From Monocercomonoides exilis (Eukaryota; Preaxostyla; Oxymonadida; Polymastigidae): DNA of 64,000 bases. The translations under genes and the position numbers were made by a program. Shown here one piece after another: positions 35,508-45,713 of this stretch (position 1 is its first letter; every line of letters starts with the position of its first letter). Where the stretch lies: assembly GCA_001643675.2 (NCBI GenBank), contig LSRY02000036.1, positions 662,001-726,000 on the forward strand, written 5' to 3'. Under the pieces are notes generated by a model. That model did no database searches and had not been told where the DNA came from. It worked only from the letters and a program-made list of their open reading frames with translations.

Positions 35508-36593
35508 AATATGTGATGTTGCTAAACATTCAAAATAATAAATAATAATTGATTTCATAGGGTGATTCATAAACCTGTATAACTGTTGATCATGAAATCT
35601 GATCGATTATTCACTATATTAATATTTTCAAAAGTTTGTTTTTGTTTTTTTGTGTAGATAATGAAATGAAAATGTTGAAATAGGAAAAATTGAATTGCAC
35701 GAATTTCTGTGTTTTGAATCTTTTAGGGTTTGAGGCACATCCACAACCCTCCTTAATTAATTTTAGGATTTCTTTTAATTAACTTTTATGCTATTCAAAA
35801 TGTGAAAATAAAAATCATATTTGAATTCTTTAATTAAAACTCAAAGACAGACGTTCCTGGCACTTCAATAAATGCAAAAATTTGTGTCTTCATTGAAAAT
35901 AAATAATTTTTTGTTTCAGAAGCAATGCTGTTTTCTCATAACCTTTAAAAGCTGCATTCTCCACGATTTTGATTATAAATGAGAACATGCGATGAATGAG
36001 TTTCTTCAAAATTTTTTACAGTTTCAACAGTTATAAAGAGATAAAAAAAAATAAAATATCAAATAAGAATATATATGTATTATTTTTGGGGTTGATCAGT
36101 AAGATACCATAATCGAAGGTCATGCCAATATTTCTGCATGTTTTTGACATAGGAATGAAAGATTTATAATAATAATCGGATTTAGTCACAAAAAATTGTA
36201 CGAAAACCGATGTGATTATGTCCGATTTAGACTGTATCAGTTTAATATTCTTAAAATTGTTCACAATAAATATCAGAAACTGTTTCATTGCAATTCATCT
36301 TGTGAGAATTATCCTGATGTTGTTATTAACAGAAAAAATGGTGATGCTAAAAGCACCATGAAACACACGCCTCTTCCACAAAAAATTGAAAACAAAAGTC
36401 AAAATGAAAAAAGAAAATAACTCACTTTTGAAACATTTTGATTCTGATTCGAAGAAAGTCGAAAAATGGAAAGCAGACTGAACTCACTGAGAGAATTCAC
36501 ATCCTGCTCTCCACTTCCCATTCAACGAATAACAGTCAAAGAAGAAAGCAAAGAAAGCCCTTCTCAAAAGAATGCCAACCTATACGATCATCA
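35083..36593. other. Tail-to-tail intergenic region with the repeat spacer
   Basis: Region between the two convergent stop codons. 35083-35507 and 36169-36593 are the mirrored 3' flanks of the two surface genes. The unpaired spacer is 35508-36168 (661 bp), AT-rich, with no ORF or recognisable element. Confidence 0.7.
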
Positions 36594-39500
36594 TCACAAG
36601 TATTTTCGGCTTTTCCTCCCTTCTTCTTTGCTTATCGATTCGCTCATCCCATCTTCTTCCTCTTCTTCCTCTTCTTCCTCTTCTTCCTCTTCCTCTTCGT
36701 CTTCGTCTCGCAAAGAATCGCAGATTGCATCTGTCAGTGTCACCATCACTGCCCCAGCTGGAAAGTGCCCAATCAGCTCTCGCTTCATCCCACTCAGAGA
36801 AGGCCTGTCTGCCTCATTCCACGAGATACACAGCCTCCAAAACTCCAAATATGGTGTGTCCTTCACCAGCCCCACATTCGGCATTTCTCCATTCGCAATC
36901 TTCTGCCCAGCTGCCTCTGCCTCATACTCCCCAAACGGGATCTGGAGTGTCAGGCACTCCCACAGCATCATCCCGACCGAGAATGCCACCGACTTCTCTG
37001 TTGCCCCCATCTTCTTGTTCATCTGCAGCTCTGGCGCCTTCCACCTCAGACACTCCTTCTTGAAATTGTCATCCTCATCCTCAAATGCAGACGAGGGCAG
37101 AGAGTCATCCTCCTCCTCATCATCATCACTGGCAGATGTTGCAACAGTTGATGATGAGATGGAAGACGAGTCTGAATCATCATCTGACAACAAGTCAGAA
37201 TGCATCACGATGCAGATGACCATGTGCTCAGAGAACAGCACAATATGAGGACTCAGATTGGCCAATGACTGAAGTGGGTTTTCCATCTCATCAAATGAGT
37301 GGAGTGCCCCATTCGCCACCCAGAACAAAATCTGGGCAGCTGTTTGCTCTCTTTCCTTCAGAGTGCCTATCGCCATCTCCTTCTTCTCATTCCTTCCATG
37401 AAGCAGCATGAACAGCGAATCCCTCAGATCCACAATCAATTTCTCATGTGGTGAAGAGCAGGCCATTGCATCCACCAGATTCGACATCGATGAGGTGGTT
37501 GGACACAAATCCTCCCCACGAACAAAAGTGGATTCTGTATCTGAAGTGTCTGTGGTTGAAGCGGATGAAACTGATGGTGATGGAGTTCGCTTCCTTGAAA
37601 CATCATCTTTTTCTTCCTCAACCTTTTCTAATGCCCAATCAGGGATCTTGTCTGAATCTCTGCCCAGAATGTATTCAGTGGAACCACTCTCACTCAATAA
37701 ATGTTCCGATGACTCCGAATGTCCCAAGCTTTTCGCATACACCCTCTTCTTGATTCTCTCATCGTTCTTCTTCTCTGCTTCCCTTTCTGCTCTCCTCCAC
37801 TGCTCCTCTGGCGACATCTCCATCGTCACCATCTCAAACGCCTTCGGATCTTTTCTGATGTTATCATTCACAATCTCTCTCAGATCTTCTGCTTCATTCT
37901 TCACCTTCTTCCACCGAACAATGAATAAAATAAATCCAATAAGGACAATTAGTAATATGATACTCATGACAATCACAATTAACAACCAATAAGATTTCCC
38001 TTCTTTTCCTCCTTCAACAATCCTTTCCTCCCCATTTGCCTTGGGTTCGCTTCTGTTCTTCAGAACAAATGCATCAGTTGCAGACAACCGCTTTCCATAC
38101 ACAATCATCACAGACACCTCCGTCTCATCTGGGATCGACGAAAGATTTCTCGAAGGCACCATCCCAACTGCTTCCGTTTCACTCGCAAACCCATCTTCTT
38201 CAAAATGATATGTCTCAATCAGGTCTGTTTCTCCAGCTGATAAAATCAGTCGGAATGACAAATCGCATGGCAGAAGAAGTGCTCCCTTGAATTGAATTTC
38301 AGTCCCACCTCCATTTTCGCTGGCCGAAGCCCCTTCCAGCTTGGGAATGAAGAAGGGCGATGCCCTTTCTCCTGCCATCCCTTCCAGGCTGCATCCATCG
38401 TCCAGAATCCACAGCGAAGAATTGGGCATTACTCCATCTCCTCCCTTCAAGCTCGAAATGGTCAGCGAAGCAGAATCTGAGCAGATGATATTTCGACAAA
38501 GCGATGGATATTTTGCAATGAAAGGATTGTTGCCAAAGAATTCTCCTTTCTCTATCGTCACATTGCCAGAAGAGATCGACAATCCACCCAACGATGAATT
38601 CGAAATTGAAACATCCTTCATTGCTATTGTTGAATTTGATGAATGGACAAGTGATCCATTCCATTCACATATTTCTTCAAAAGAATTTATTCTTTCACTC
38701 TTTCTCTCTTTTGTTAGCAATCCTTCAAATTCGCACATGCGCATCGAAGCATCAATCGCATTTCCAATCTTCATCATGCTCCCTTCCTCAGACTTCGAAA
38801 TACAGCTTGAATAAGAACAGTTTGAAAGAACTATCTGAGCTGAGGAAGAAGAAGCTGAAAGAATAGAAGCTCCTTCTGAATTCCTTGAACAGTTATTGAA
38901 TGAGGAGATTGTTATTGAAACAGTTCCTGAAGTTGAATCGTTTATTGAAACGATACATCCTTCCATCAGCTTCACTTCATTCACAACTATTCCATTGAGT
39001 GCAACGCTTCCACAGTTGCCAATCTCAAATACATTGGTTGTTGCCTCAATATGCTCCAACTTCACATTCGTCAACGATATCTCTTCCCCGCAAAACAGGA
39101 AAGAAGGCTTCTTGGATGAAAGCATTGATATTGAGCAGTTGTCAACATGTAGAATTCCATTTTCGATGCTAAACAATGTTGAATTGAGAACAACAGATTC
39201 AATGCTTTCTGATTGTCCAACTGATGAAAAATCAACAAACAAAAGAGAAAGTTGGCCATTTGCTTCACGAATGACTGAGCTGCCTGAATACGAAAATGAC
39301 TGACAGAAATTGAATTTCACATTCTCAATCCGAACTCTCTCTGATGTTGTGAAGATGCTTTCTTCATCATCAGCAATTGTTGAGTTCAGATACGCAAAAG
39401 CCGATGAAGGAGATTGCAGTGAGCGGATGCTAACATCTTGAACACTACACGCACCAACAATAGCAGCTTGCTCCATGATCATCAGCTGAGAGAAACGCGA

Positions 39501-42500
39501 TGGAACGATATGTTTCACTCCCACATTCAGCGACTCGCAAGGAGCATTGAACTCTCCACATTGTTTGCTATCTGCGTGATTGTCTGTGATAGCTGAGACA
39601 AATATTGTTTCGCTCTGATATTTCACAACCCTCAGCAGAAGATCCTCTTCACCCACAAAAGAGTCTGTTGTGCAGCCCCATATTGCCAGCTCCTTCACAA
39701 ATGGCAATCTGAAATCCAACAAGAATTGCTCATCAACAATTTGCGATTCGATTGAGTGGCATCTCACATACACATCTCTCCCTCTGAATGCAGAGTTGTC
39801 TCTGAACGTGATGTTCGACAGAACAAAATTCAGAGGCTGCTCAGCTGTCGAGGTGCATTCCAGAAACAGCCACCCACCTCTTCCCGTGGTGGAGCAGAAG
39901 CACTCAGAAATCGTGCAAAATGAGCAGTCAACTCTTCCTCCCTCATTCAACACAGAAAACATCCCTCCTCCCTTTTCACATTTCGATCCGCCGCATCTCT
40001 TCATTGTTGTGTTTCTAACAACCATTTTCAATGGCTCATCATTGTCATTCCGAATGATGGGGATATCATCGGTTGCATTCTGAGTGACTTCTTCGAATGA
40101 ACTCCATTCAATAACAACATCTTGCTCCACTTCATTTTTCTCTCTTCTTGAACTCTTTGACATGCCCAATCCGCTTGCTCCTTCCAGCTCAATATTCTTC
40201 ATCGTTAGATTTTTCATATTCAAAATTGTTGTTGGATGAACGGAAATAATATCTTTTGAAAAGCAAAGCGATTGAATTGCCACAAATTCCAACACAATTA
40301 TGCCCCCATCTGCCTCGATCAACACAAAGTTAATCATTTCTTCTTCTCTGCTTTCCTCATTCTTGCTGAATGAACAATCTTTCAGAGTCAATAGTCCTTC
40401 ACTTGATCCAATATGCAACAAAACATCAACTCCACTTGTGAACGACGATGGAACAACAAAGTTTATCAGTTCGAAATTGGTAATACCCTGAATCTTCATT
40501 GCCGTTCCTTCTGTTCCTTCAAGCGAAGAGTTGCACTCCAGAGCGCACATGATTGTATTATTTGATCTTATTGAAAGCCCACTGACATCAACACTCTTCT
40601 GAAGAATCGCCTTTCCAATGACACTGATAATCCTTTCATTTCCTTCAAGCATTCGCTCCAAAGAATAATCGATTGACAGGCAAGGATAATCTGACAGTCC
40701 GCAAATGCACACATCTCTTCCTTCGCTCCCAATAAATAACTCTGAACCAAATGCTCGCCAGAAATAAACCAATGGAATAGCATTTATTGTGTCATTCTCA
40801 TCAAATCCGCTCATGGAATTCAACGAAATATCTGCCAGATGCCCAGAAACAAATGGAAGAGAAGTGTTTGTGATGCTCTTTGTCAAGTTGGATGATTCAA
40901 CAAAAAGATCATTTCCATATTTGGCAGTGTTTGGATTATCAACATCAAAAGCAGGGGATGATATCACAAACGAAGAATCACCATCCACCAACTTCAATGC
41001 AATCCCTCCTCCAAACCCAGTCTTCGCTTCTCCAGCTGGTGCTGCACATCCCGTAAATGTGCTTGAAATAATATTCAATTGCGTGTTCCCTTTCATCTGT
41101 GCGAAAATAGCTCCTCCTTTGCCTCCATCAGACAGCACGGAGCATCCATCAAAAACACACTCTTCGATATTAATTTGTATGTTTTCGTTTTCTATATTGC
41201 TGTTGTCAACGCTTATGCATCCTCCGCATCCAGCGGCTCTATCCATCTCCGTGATATCGCATTTTGTTGCATTCAAAAATTTGACACTTTTACATTCAAT
41301 CAAACATCCATTTTGCTCGCTGTTTCCGGAAAAGTTGCTTTCACCGATTTCAATCGAAGGCACAACCTCACTTCCCCCATCACAAATTATTGCGCTTGTC
41401 TGCCATTTGATCCCAATCCCAAACACATTGCTAATCGTCACTTCACCTCCTTCAATCTTCACAAAGGAAACATCCAAGTCATTTTCAGAAGCAATTATTC
41501 CACAATCCTGAATTATCAGTTTGTTGGAAATGCAATGGAATATGCTTTCATATGATCCTATTCTTTCTGCAACAGAAAACACCACCTTGCCAAAGGTTGT
41601 TGGACAGCGCGTCTCGAATACTCCCCTTTGTGAACCAGAAATGCCTGCTCCTATCTCATAATTTGAGGAATTTCCTTCTCCAGTCACGCTCCACTCATTT
41701 GAACCCATCTTCAATTCTTCTCCAAATGAAAAAGGTGAATGAAGCTTGATTGACTTGTTTTTGTTGGAAAATCTGAACCCAACCGCATTTGTGATTGTGC
41801 TGCACGGAACTTGAGCATGCCCACAACCACTGAAATCATGAGCATCTTCTCCACCCACATGGCAAGGGGATGTAAAGTTATTCCACAGATAAACCACAAG
41901 CGGTATTTCGTATTCTTCATTTGTTGTTGAGCGCTCAAATCCATTCAGCTTATCCAACCCATTCACATCAGCATCGAAGCAAAATGTTGCTGAATTTGCT
42001 GCATCCCTCAAATCAAAAGCATTCAAAAACACATCCTTCCCTTTCCTTCCCGAACATTCATCAAATATCATACTCTTCAAAACAAAATTTGATGCTCCAT
42101 TATCCAGATACAAATATATCCCTCCTCCCAATCCTTTCCTCCCATCAACATTTGCAGTTGCTGAACAATGAGAAAAGCACACTTTGGCCTCTTGTTCGTT
42201 TTTATCTCCTTTGCTTGAAGGCTCTTCAGTCACATTGCCAATGCTAAGACTTGATCCACTTTTCATCTGCACCCACAACCCCCCTCCATTCCCTCCCTCA
42301 CTTTTGCACGAGTTCATGCTCCCTTCTTTAAAGACAAAAGAGCAACCACTTTCAACAGTGCACTCGATTGCTCCCCCGTTTTGGTCTTTCACAGCAAAGT
42401 TCGAAATGCCAGATCGAATAATTTCTATTTTCTTGGCGCTTGTGGAAGAGATCAAACGAGAGGACATTATTCCTTCTGATGGAGTAATCGAAGAAATTAC

Positions 42501-44157
42501 ACAATCACTCATTTGAATTGAAGCCCTTTCAACCACTTCAAATAATCCTGATGCACAACTTGTTCCAATCCCAATCAGATTAACATTTTTCAATTTGGCT
42601 TCTGTGCTGCTTCCAGATAATGAGATTAATGGATTCTCACTCAGCGAGATCGAAGAAGCTGTGAAAGTTTCAATCGATAAGATTCCAGATTCAACAGACA
42701 AGAACAACAGTTCCAATACTTCTAAAGGATTTTGAAGAGAAAGTGAGCACTGAGACAAAGTCAGTTGCGAGGAAGACAAAATGAAAGTGGAACACTGTGA
42801 AAGGGAATAAGGAAGAGAAAAGATGAGTTTTGATAATTCTGTTTCAACACTTGCTGAAATCATCGCTGAATTGGATGTTGAACTTGAATCAGAAACTGTC
42901 CAGCCACTTTGATCATCATTTCCTCTGATTTCATGTTTCTGTCCAGCAAATGCCAATTCATCACTCATCAAAATCATTCCACTCACAACAACTTTCTTTT
43001 CTCCTGTTTGACGTGTGAGGGAGTGCTTCAAAGTCAGACATGGAAACTCTATAATTCCGCAGTGCGAATGGTCGAATGCTTCTGAATCGCTCACAAATAT
43101 TTCAGTTGGATCAGGAAGGAGATAAATACACAATGGAACAGCCAAGGTTGTATTTCCGTTGTTGAATCCTCTCACTCTGTCAGCAGACTCTGATGATGCT
43201 GTTACACACGTGATTTTTTGTGACTTTGTTGTTTCTTCCAGATTTGGCGAAAGAACAAAGATGTCTCTTCCACACTTGGCTGTGTTTGTTCCAAATGAAG
43301 AGGATATTAGGAAATTTAGATTATCATTCAACAACTGAAGAAGGATTCCTCCTCCAAGACCATTCACCACTGAGCAATAGCACTCATCAAAAATTCCACC
43401 TTTCACTTCCACTTCATTCTCCTCTCCTGCATACAACATCATCGATCCTCCATCAGCAGATGTTCTGCTTCCACATCCTTCAAAAGTGCTCGAATTCAGC
43501 TCAATGATTGCCTTGTCATTCGAAAACGACATTACTGCTGCTCCGCTTGAAGTTCTCTCAATTTCATCAAAGGTGCATTCGGATAGTGTCAATGACACTT
43601 CATTTGTTGAAGAAAATGAAACCAACGAAACAGCGGAGATAGTCTTTGCCCAGTTCACATTTTCCATCTGAAACACGCCATTCTGAATGTTTATCAGCTC
43701 TGCAGCAAATGCTGTATTTTCAGTTTGTTCGCTTCCAGCAGATATGTTCAGATTGCTTATATGCATCTCTCCAGCTCCAGTGATCTCAAATAGCCTTGAG
43801 GCTCGATTATTTGCAAATGCCGAGTAATGCACAAGTTCAAGGTCACTGATGGACAATTCACCTGTTGAGACTGAGAAAAGAGACAATCCAGTTGCCTCTA
43901 ATTCTGTCTGCACTGTCGTGCTCAAATCACTTTGACCATAAATCGTGATGGTGTTGGAGCAACAATCCACACCTTTGGTTTCTATGATCGTTCCTGTGAG
44001 AATCTCAATATCTTTCACAAATTCAGGAATAAGTTGAGTGAGGCAATGGCTAACAGTGTTGCATGGATAGCTTTCGTTGATTCCACATGCATATGTATCT
44101 TTGGCATTTTGTTGCGTTTGCACTGAGGAGACAAATCTGACTCTTCCACCATCATTC
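36169..44157 (-). repeat. Right arm of the giant inverted repeat
   Basis: Mirror of 27519-35507; contains the 2520 C-terminal codons of surface gene 2 and 425 bp of its 3' flank. See the left arm for boundaries and the two mismatches. Confidence 0.95.
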
Positions 44158-45713
44158 CGAAGCCATTCACTTTTATCAGTTTCTGTTGCAAAGTCTGTTG
44201 AAACTCTGTATAAAGTTTGTCTTGTTGAATAACAACTTTTGTCAATGTTGTTTTCTTTTGAAAAGTGAAGAGACAAATCATGCCCCCATCTCCCTCCAGT
44301 ATTGTTGTGAAAAAAACAATAAAAAAATAATTGGCCAAAGTTTTTTGAGTTGATCAAAACTTCAACAGCTCCACCAACTGTCAAACAGCTGCAATCACAA
44401 AACAAGCAATTTGAAATTATCACTTTGTCTGTGCAATCCCAGTGTTCAATTGCTCCTGCAGAATCTCCGATAGCACAACATTCTTTGAAGCAGGAATTAA
44501 TAATGCACGATTTTTGCTTTTCTGTATTTGTTGGCCGAAATTCAATTGCTCCACCTTCATCTCCAGATGAGCAATTGGAAAATAAGCAATCATCAACTAA
44601 TGGCTGTTTTGCATATCGCACTGTAATACCACCGCCTCCTAAGTTCGTCGAACCCTTTGCGTTACAATGATAAAAGCTTGAATGGAGCACAATGCATTCA
44701 GAAATATTCAAAGCATATATTCCTCCTCCTCTTGTGGAAGAGGCACTGCAATTTGTAAAGGTTGAATTTTCCACCTTCAAAATTGCATCTTGATTGTCAT
44801 GAACATAAAGAGCACCTCCTTGTTCAGCAGTGCAATCAGTCCATTCACATAATGAAAACGATTGGCTGACAGTCAAATTCATTTGTCCTTTTTTGTTCAG
44901 ATTATTAATCTCTCTATTCCCGTTGATTATTGTTGTGTTTTTGCAGGCAAACGCCTGAGAAGAGTACGATCCGCTCGAAATCCCTCCTTCAAAAACATTC
45001 ACTGAAGAAAAAACAAGGCAGTTTTCCATTGTGCCCAAATAGCACGAATGTTTGCTGTTAAAGCAGCTGTTCTTGCCAGATTTTACTGATATGTTGTTGA
45101 AGGCACAGTCGTTGATCTGCTCGATGTGGCACATTCCAGATGCAAGAAAGTTGTCTGATGATGAAACAATGAAATTCGAAAAAATGGAATCTCTCAAAAC
45201 AACTAAAGACAACTGATCAGATGAAGAAACAAGACTGCAGGAACGAATGTTCTTTTTGGGGATTAAACTCAGGTTTGCAAAGCATATTGACCCACTTTGT
45301 AAATCGAATGGCGAATCATATTTTTTCCAGATAGAGCATCCATTTATCTGCACACTCGCATTTTCAGATATCCGCATAAATGGCAAAGACTTTAGCTTCA
45401 GCACCAGATTTGCCAATCCAACTGAAGAGTTGAATGCTCCAAAAAAAGAATAAACTGAAGAAGATGCACATTTCTCCAATCCTTTTTCCACTGGGAAAAA
45501 ATTATTATCGATTGCCTTTGTTTTGTCCACTTCTGTGTGAAAGCGCCCATTACCTCGCTTGTTTTGATTCAGATGAGTACGGGAATAATCCAAAGATGAC
45601 TCTGAATAAGTGTCCTTCTTTGTAGATGGAGGAAATTGCATGGTGTCACGTGTATGGAAAACTGTGGTGATTATCAAACATGCAAAGAAAGATAAATGCA
45701 TGTTCATCTCCAA
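36594..45713 (-). CDS. Giant surface protein 2: paralogue with divergent N-terminus and identical body
   Basis: Intron-free, 3039 aa. A hydrophobic signal-like start follows MEMNMH (LSFFACLIITTVF). Residues 1-200 differ almost completely from surface protein 1. Residues about 230-518 are a diverged homologue (roughly half identical by eye: GGALYVHDN, TRGGGIYALNISECIV, TEKQKSCIINSCF, CTDKVIISNCLFC). Residues 519-3039 are identical to residues 488-3008 of surface protein 1, including the membrane span (about 2574-2601), the kinase C-lobe-like tail and the terminal poly-Glu. Switching from diverged to identical occurs within one codon (LRNDGGRV against LLNDGGRV). It probably serves the same membrane role with a different exposed tip. 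An upstream in-frame ATG is not evident; MHLSFF, four codons later, is an alternative start. Confidence 0.92.
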   Translation of the reverse strand: MEMNMHLSFFACLIITTVFHTRDTMQFPPSTKKDTYSESSLDYSRTHLNQNKRGNGRFHTEVDKTKAIDNNFFPVEKGLEKCASSSVYSFFGAFNSSVGLANLVLKLKSLPFMRISENASVQINGCSIWKKYDSPFDLQSGSICFANLSLIPKKNIRSCSLVSSSDQLSLVVLRDSIFSNFIVSSSDNFLASGMCHIEQINDCAFNNISVKSGKNSCFNSKHSCYLGTMENCLVFSSVNVFEGGISSGSYSSQAFACKNTTIINGNREINNLNKKGQMNLTVSQSFSLCEWTDCTAEQGGALYVHDNQDAILKVENSTFTNCSASSTRGGGIYALNISECIVLHSSFYHCNAKGSTNLGGGGITVRYAKQPLVDDCLFSNCSSGDEGGAIEFRPTNTEKQKSCIINSCFKECCAIGDSAGAIEHWDCTDKVIISNCLFCDCSCLTVGGAVEVLINSKNFGQLFFYCFFHNNTGGRWGHDLSLHFSKENNIDKSCYSTRQTLYRVSTDFATETDKSEWLRNDGGRVRFVSSVQTQQNAKDTYACGINESYPCNTVSHCLTQLIPEFVKDIEILTGTIIETKGVDCCSNTITIYGQSDLSTTVQTELEATGLSLFSVSTGELSISDLELVHYSAFANNRASRLFEITGAGEMHISNLNISAGSEQTENTAFAAELINIQNGVFQMENVNWAKTISAVSLVSFSSTNEVSLTLSECTFDEIERTSSGAAVMSFSNDKAIIELNSSTFEGCGSRTSADGGSMMLYAGEENEVEVKGGIFDECYCSVVNGLGGGILLQLLNDNLNFLISSSFGTNTAKCGRDIFVLSPNLEETTKSQKITCVTASSESADRVRGFNNGNTTLAVPLCIYLLPDPTEIFVSDSEAFDHSHCGIIEFPCLTLKHSLTRQTGEKKVVVSGMILMSDELAFAGQKHEIRGNDDQSGWTVSDSSSTSNSAMISASVETELSKLIFSLPYSLSQCSTFILSSSQLTLSQCSLSLQNPLEVLELLFLSVESGILSIETFTASSISLSENPLISLSGSSTEAKLKNVNLIGIGTSCASGLFEVVERASIQMSDCVISSITPSEGIMSSRLISSTSAKKIEIIRSGISNFAVKDQNGGAIECTVESGCSFVFKEGSMNSCKSEGGNGGGLWVQMKSGSSLSIGNVTEEPSSKGDKNEQEAKVCFSHCSATANVDGRKGLGGGIYLYLDNGASNFVLKSMIFDECSGRKGKDVFLNAFDLRDAANSATFCFDADVNGLDKLNGFERSTTNEEYEIPLVVYLWNNFTSPCHVGGEDAHDFSGCGHAQVPCSTITNAVGFRFSNKNKSIKLHSPFSFGEELKMGSNEWSVTGEGNSSNYEIGAGISGSQRGVFETRCPTTFGKVVFSVAERIGSYESIFHCISNKLIIQDCGIIASENDLDVSFVKIEGGEVTISNVFGIGIKWQTSAIICDGGSEVVPSIEIGESNFSGNSEQNGCLIECKSVKFLNATKCDITEMDRAAGCGGCISVDNSNIENENIQINIEECVFDGCSVLSDGGKGGAIFAQMKGNTQLNIISSTFTGCAAPAGEAKTGFGGGIALKLVDGDSSFVISSPAFDVDNPNTAKYGNDLFVESSNLTKSITNTSLPFVSGHLADISLNSMSGFDENDTINAIPLVYFWRAFGSELFIGSEGRDVCICGLSDYPCLSIDYSLERMLEGNERIISVIGKAILQKSVDVSGLSIRSNNTIMCALECNSSLEGTEGTAMKIQGITNFELINFVVPSSFTSGVDVLLHIGSSEGLLTLKDCSFSKNEESREEEMINFVLIEADGGIIVLEFVAIQSLCFSKDIISVHPTTILNMKNLTMKNIELEGASGLGMSKSSRREKNEVEQDVVIEWSSFEEVTQNATDDIPIIRNDNDEPLKMVVRNTTMKRCGGSKCEKGGGMFSVLNEGGRVDCSFCTISECFCSTTGRGGWLFLECTSTAEQPLNFVLSNITFRDNSAFRGRDVYVRCHSIESQIVDEQFLLDFRLPFVKELAIWGCTTDSFVGEEDLLLRVVKYQSETIFVSAITDNHADSKQCGEFNAPCESLNVGVKHIVPSRFSQLMIMEQAAIVGACSVQDVSIRSLQSPSSAFAYLNSTIADDEESIFTTSERVRIENVKFNFCQSFSYSGSSVIREANGQLSLLFVDFSSVGQSESIESVVLNSTLFSIENGILHVDNCSISMLSSKKPSFLFCGEEISLTNVKLEHIEATTNVFEIGNCGSVALNGIVVNEVKLMEGCIVSINDSTSGTVSITISSFNNCSRNSEGASILSASSSSAQIVLSNCSYSSCISKSEEGSMMKIGNAIDASMRMCEFEGLLTKERKSERINSFEEICEWNGSLVHSSNSTIAMKDVSISNSSLGGLSISSGNVTIEKGEFFGNNPFIAKYPSLCRNIICSDSASLTISSLKGGDGVMPNSSLWILDDGCSLEGMAGERASPFFIPKLEGASASENGGGTEIQFKGALLLPCDLSFRLILSAGETDLIETYHFEEDGFASETEAVGMVPSRNLSSIPDETEVSVMIVYGKRLSATDAFVLKNRSEPKANGEERIVEGGKEGKSYWLLIVIVMSIILLIVLIGFILFIVRWKKVKNEAEDLREIVNDNIRKDPKAFEMVTMEMSPEEQWRRAEREAEKKNDERIKKRVYAKSLGHSESSEHLLSESGSTEYILGRDSDKIPDWALEKVEEEKDDVSRKRTPSPSVSSASTTDTSDTESTFVRGEDLCPTTSSMSNLVDAMACSSPHEKLIVDLRDSLFMLLHGRNEKKEMAIGTLKEREQTAAQILFWVANGALHSFDEMENPLQSLANLSPHIVLFSEHMVICIVMHSDLLSDDDSDSSSISSSTVATSASDDDEEEDDSLPSSAFEDEDDNFKKECLRWKAPELQMNKKMGATEKSVAFSVGMMLWECLTLQIPFGEYEAEAAGQKIANGEMPNVGLVKDTPYLEFWRLCISWNEADRPSLSGMKRELIGHFPAGAVMVTLTDAICDSLRDEDEEEEEEEEEEEEEEEDGMSESISKEEGRKSRKYL

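Noticed and set aside
36466-37248. Long open frames opposite the surface-gene tails (for example 260, 237 and 163 codons, duplicated at 34428-35238)
   Set aside because: They are antisense or frame shadows of the acidic and Ser-rich cytoplasmic tail; the poly-Ser is the reverse reading of the poly-Glu codons.
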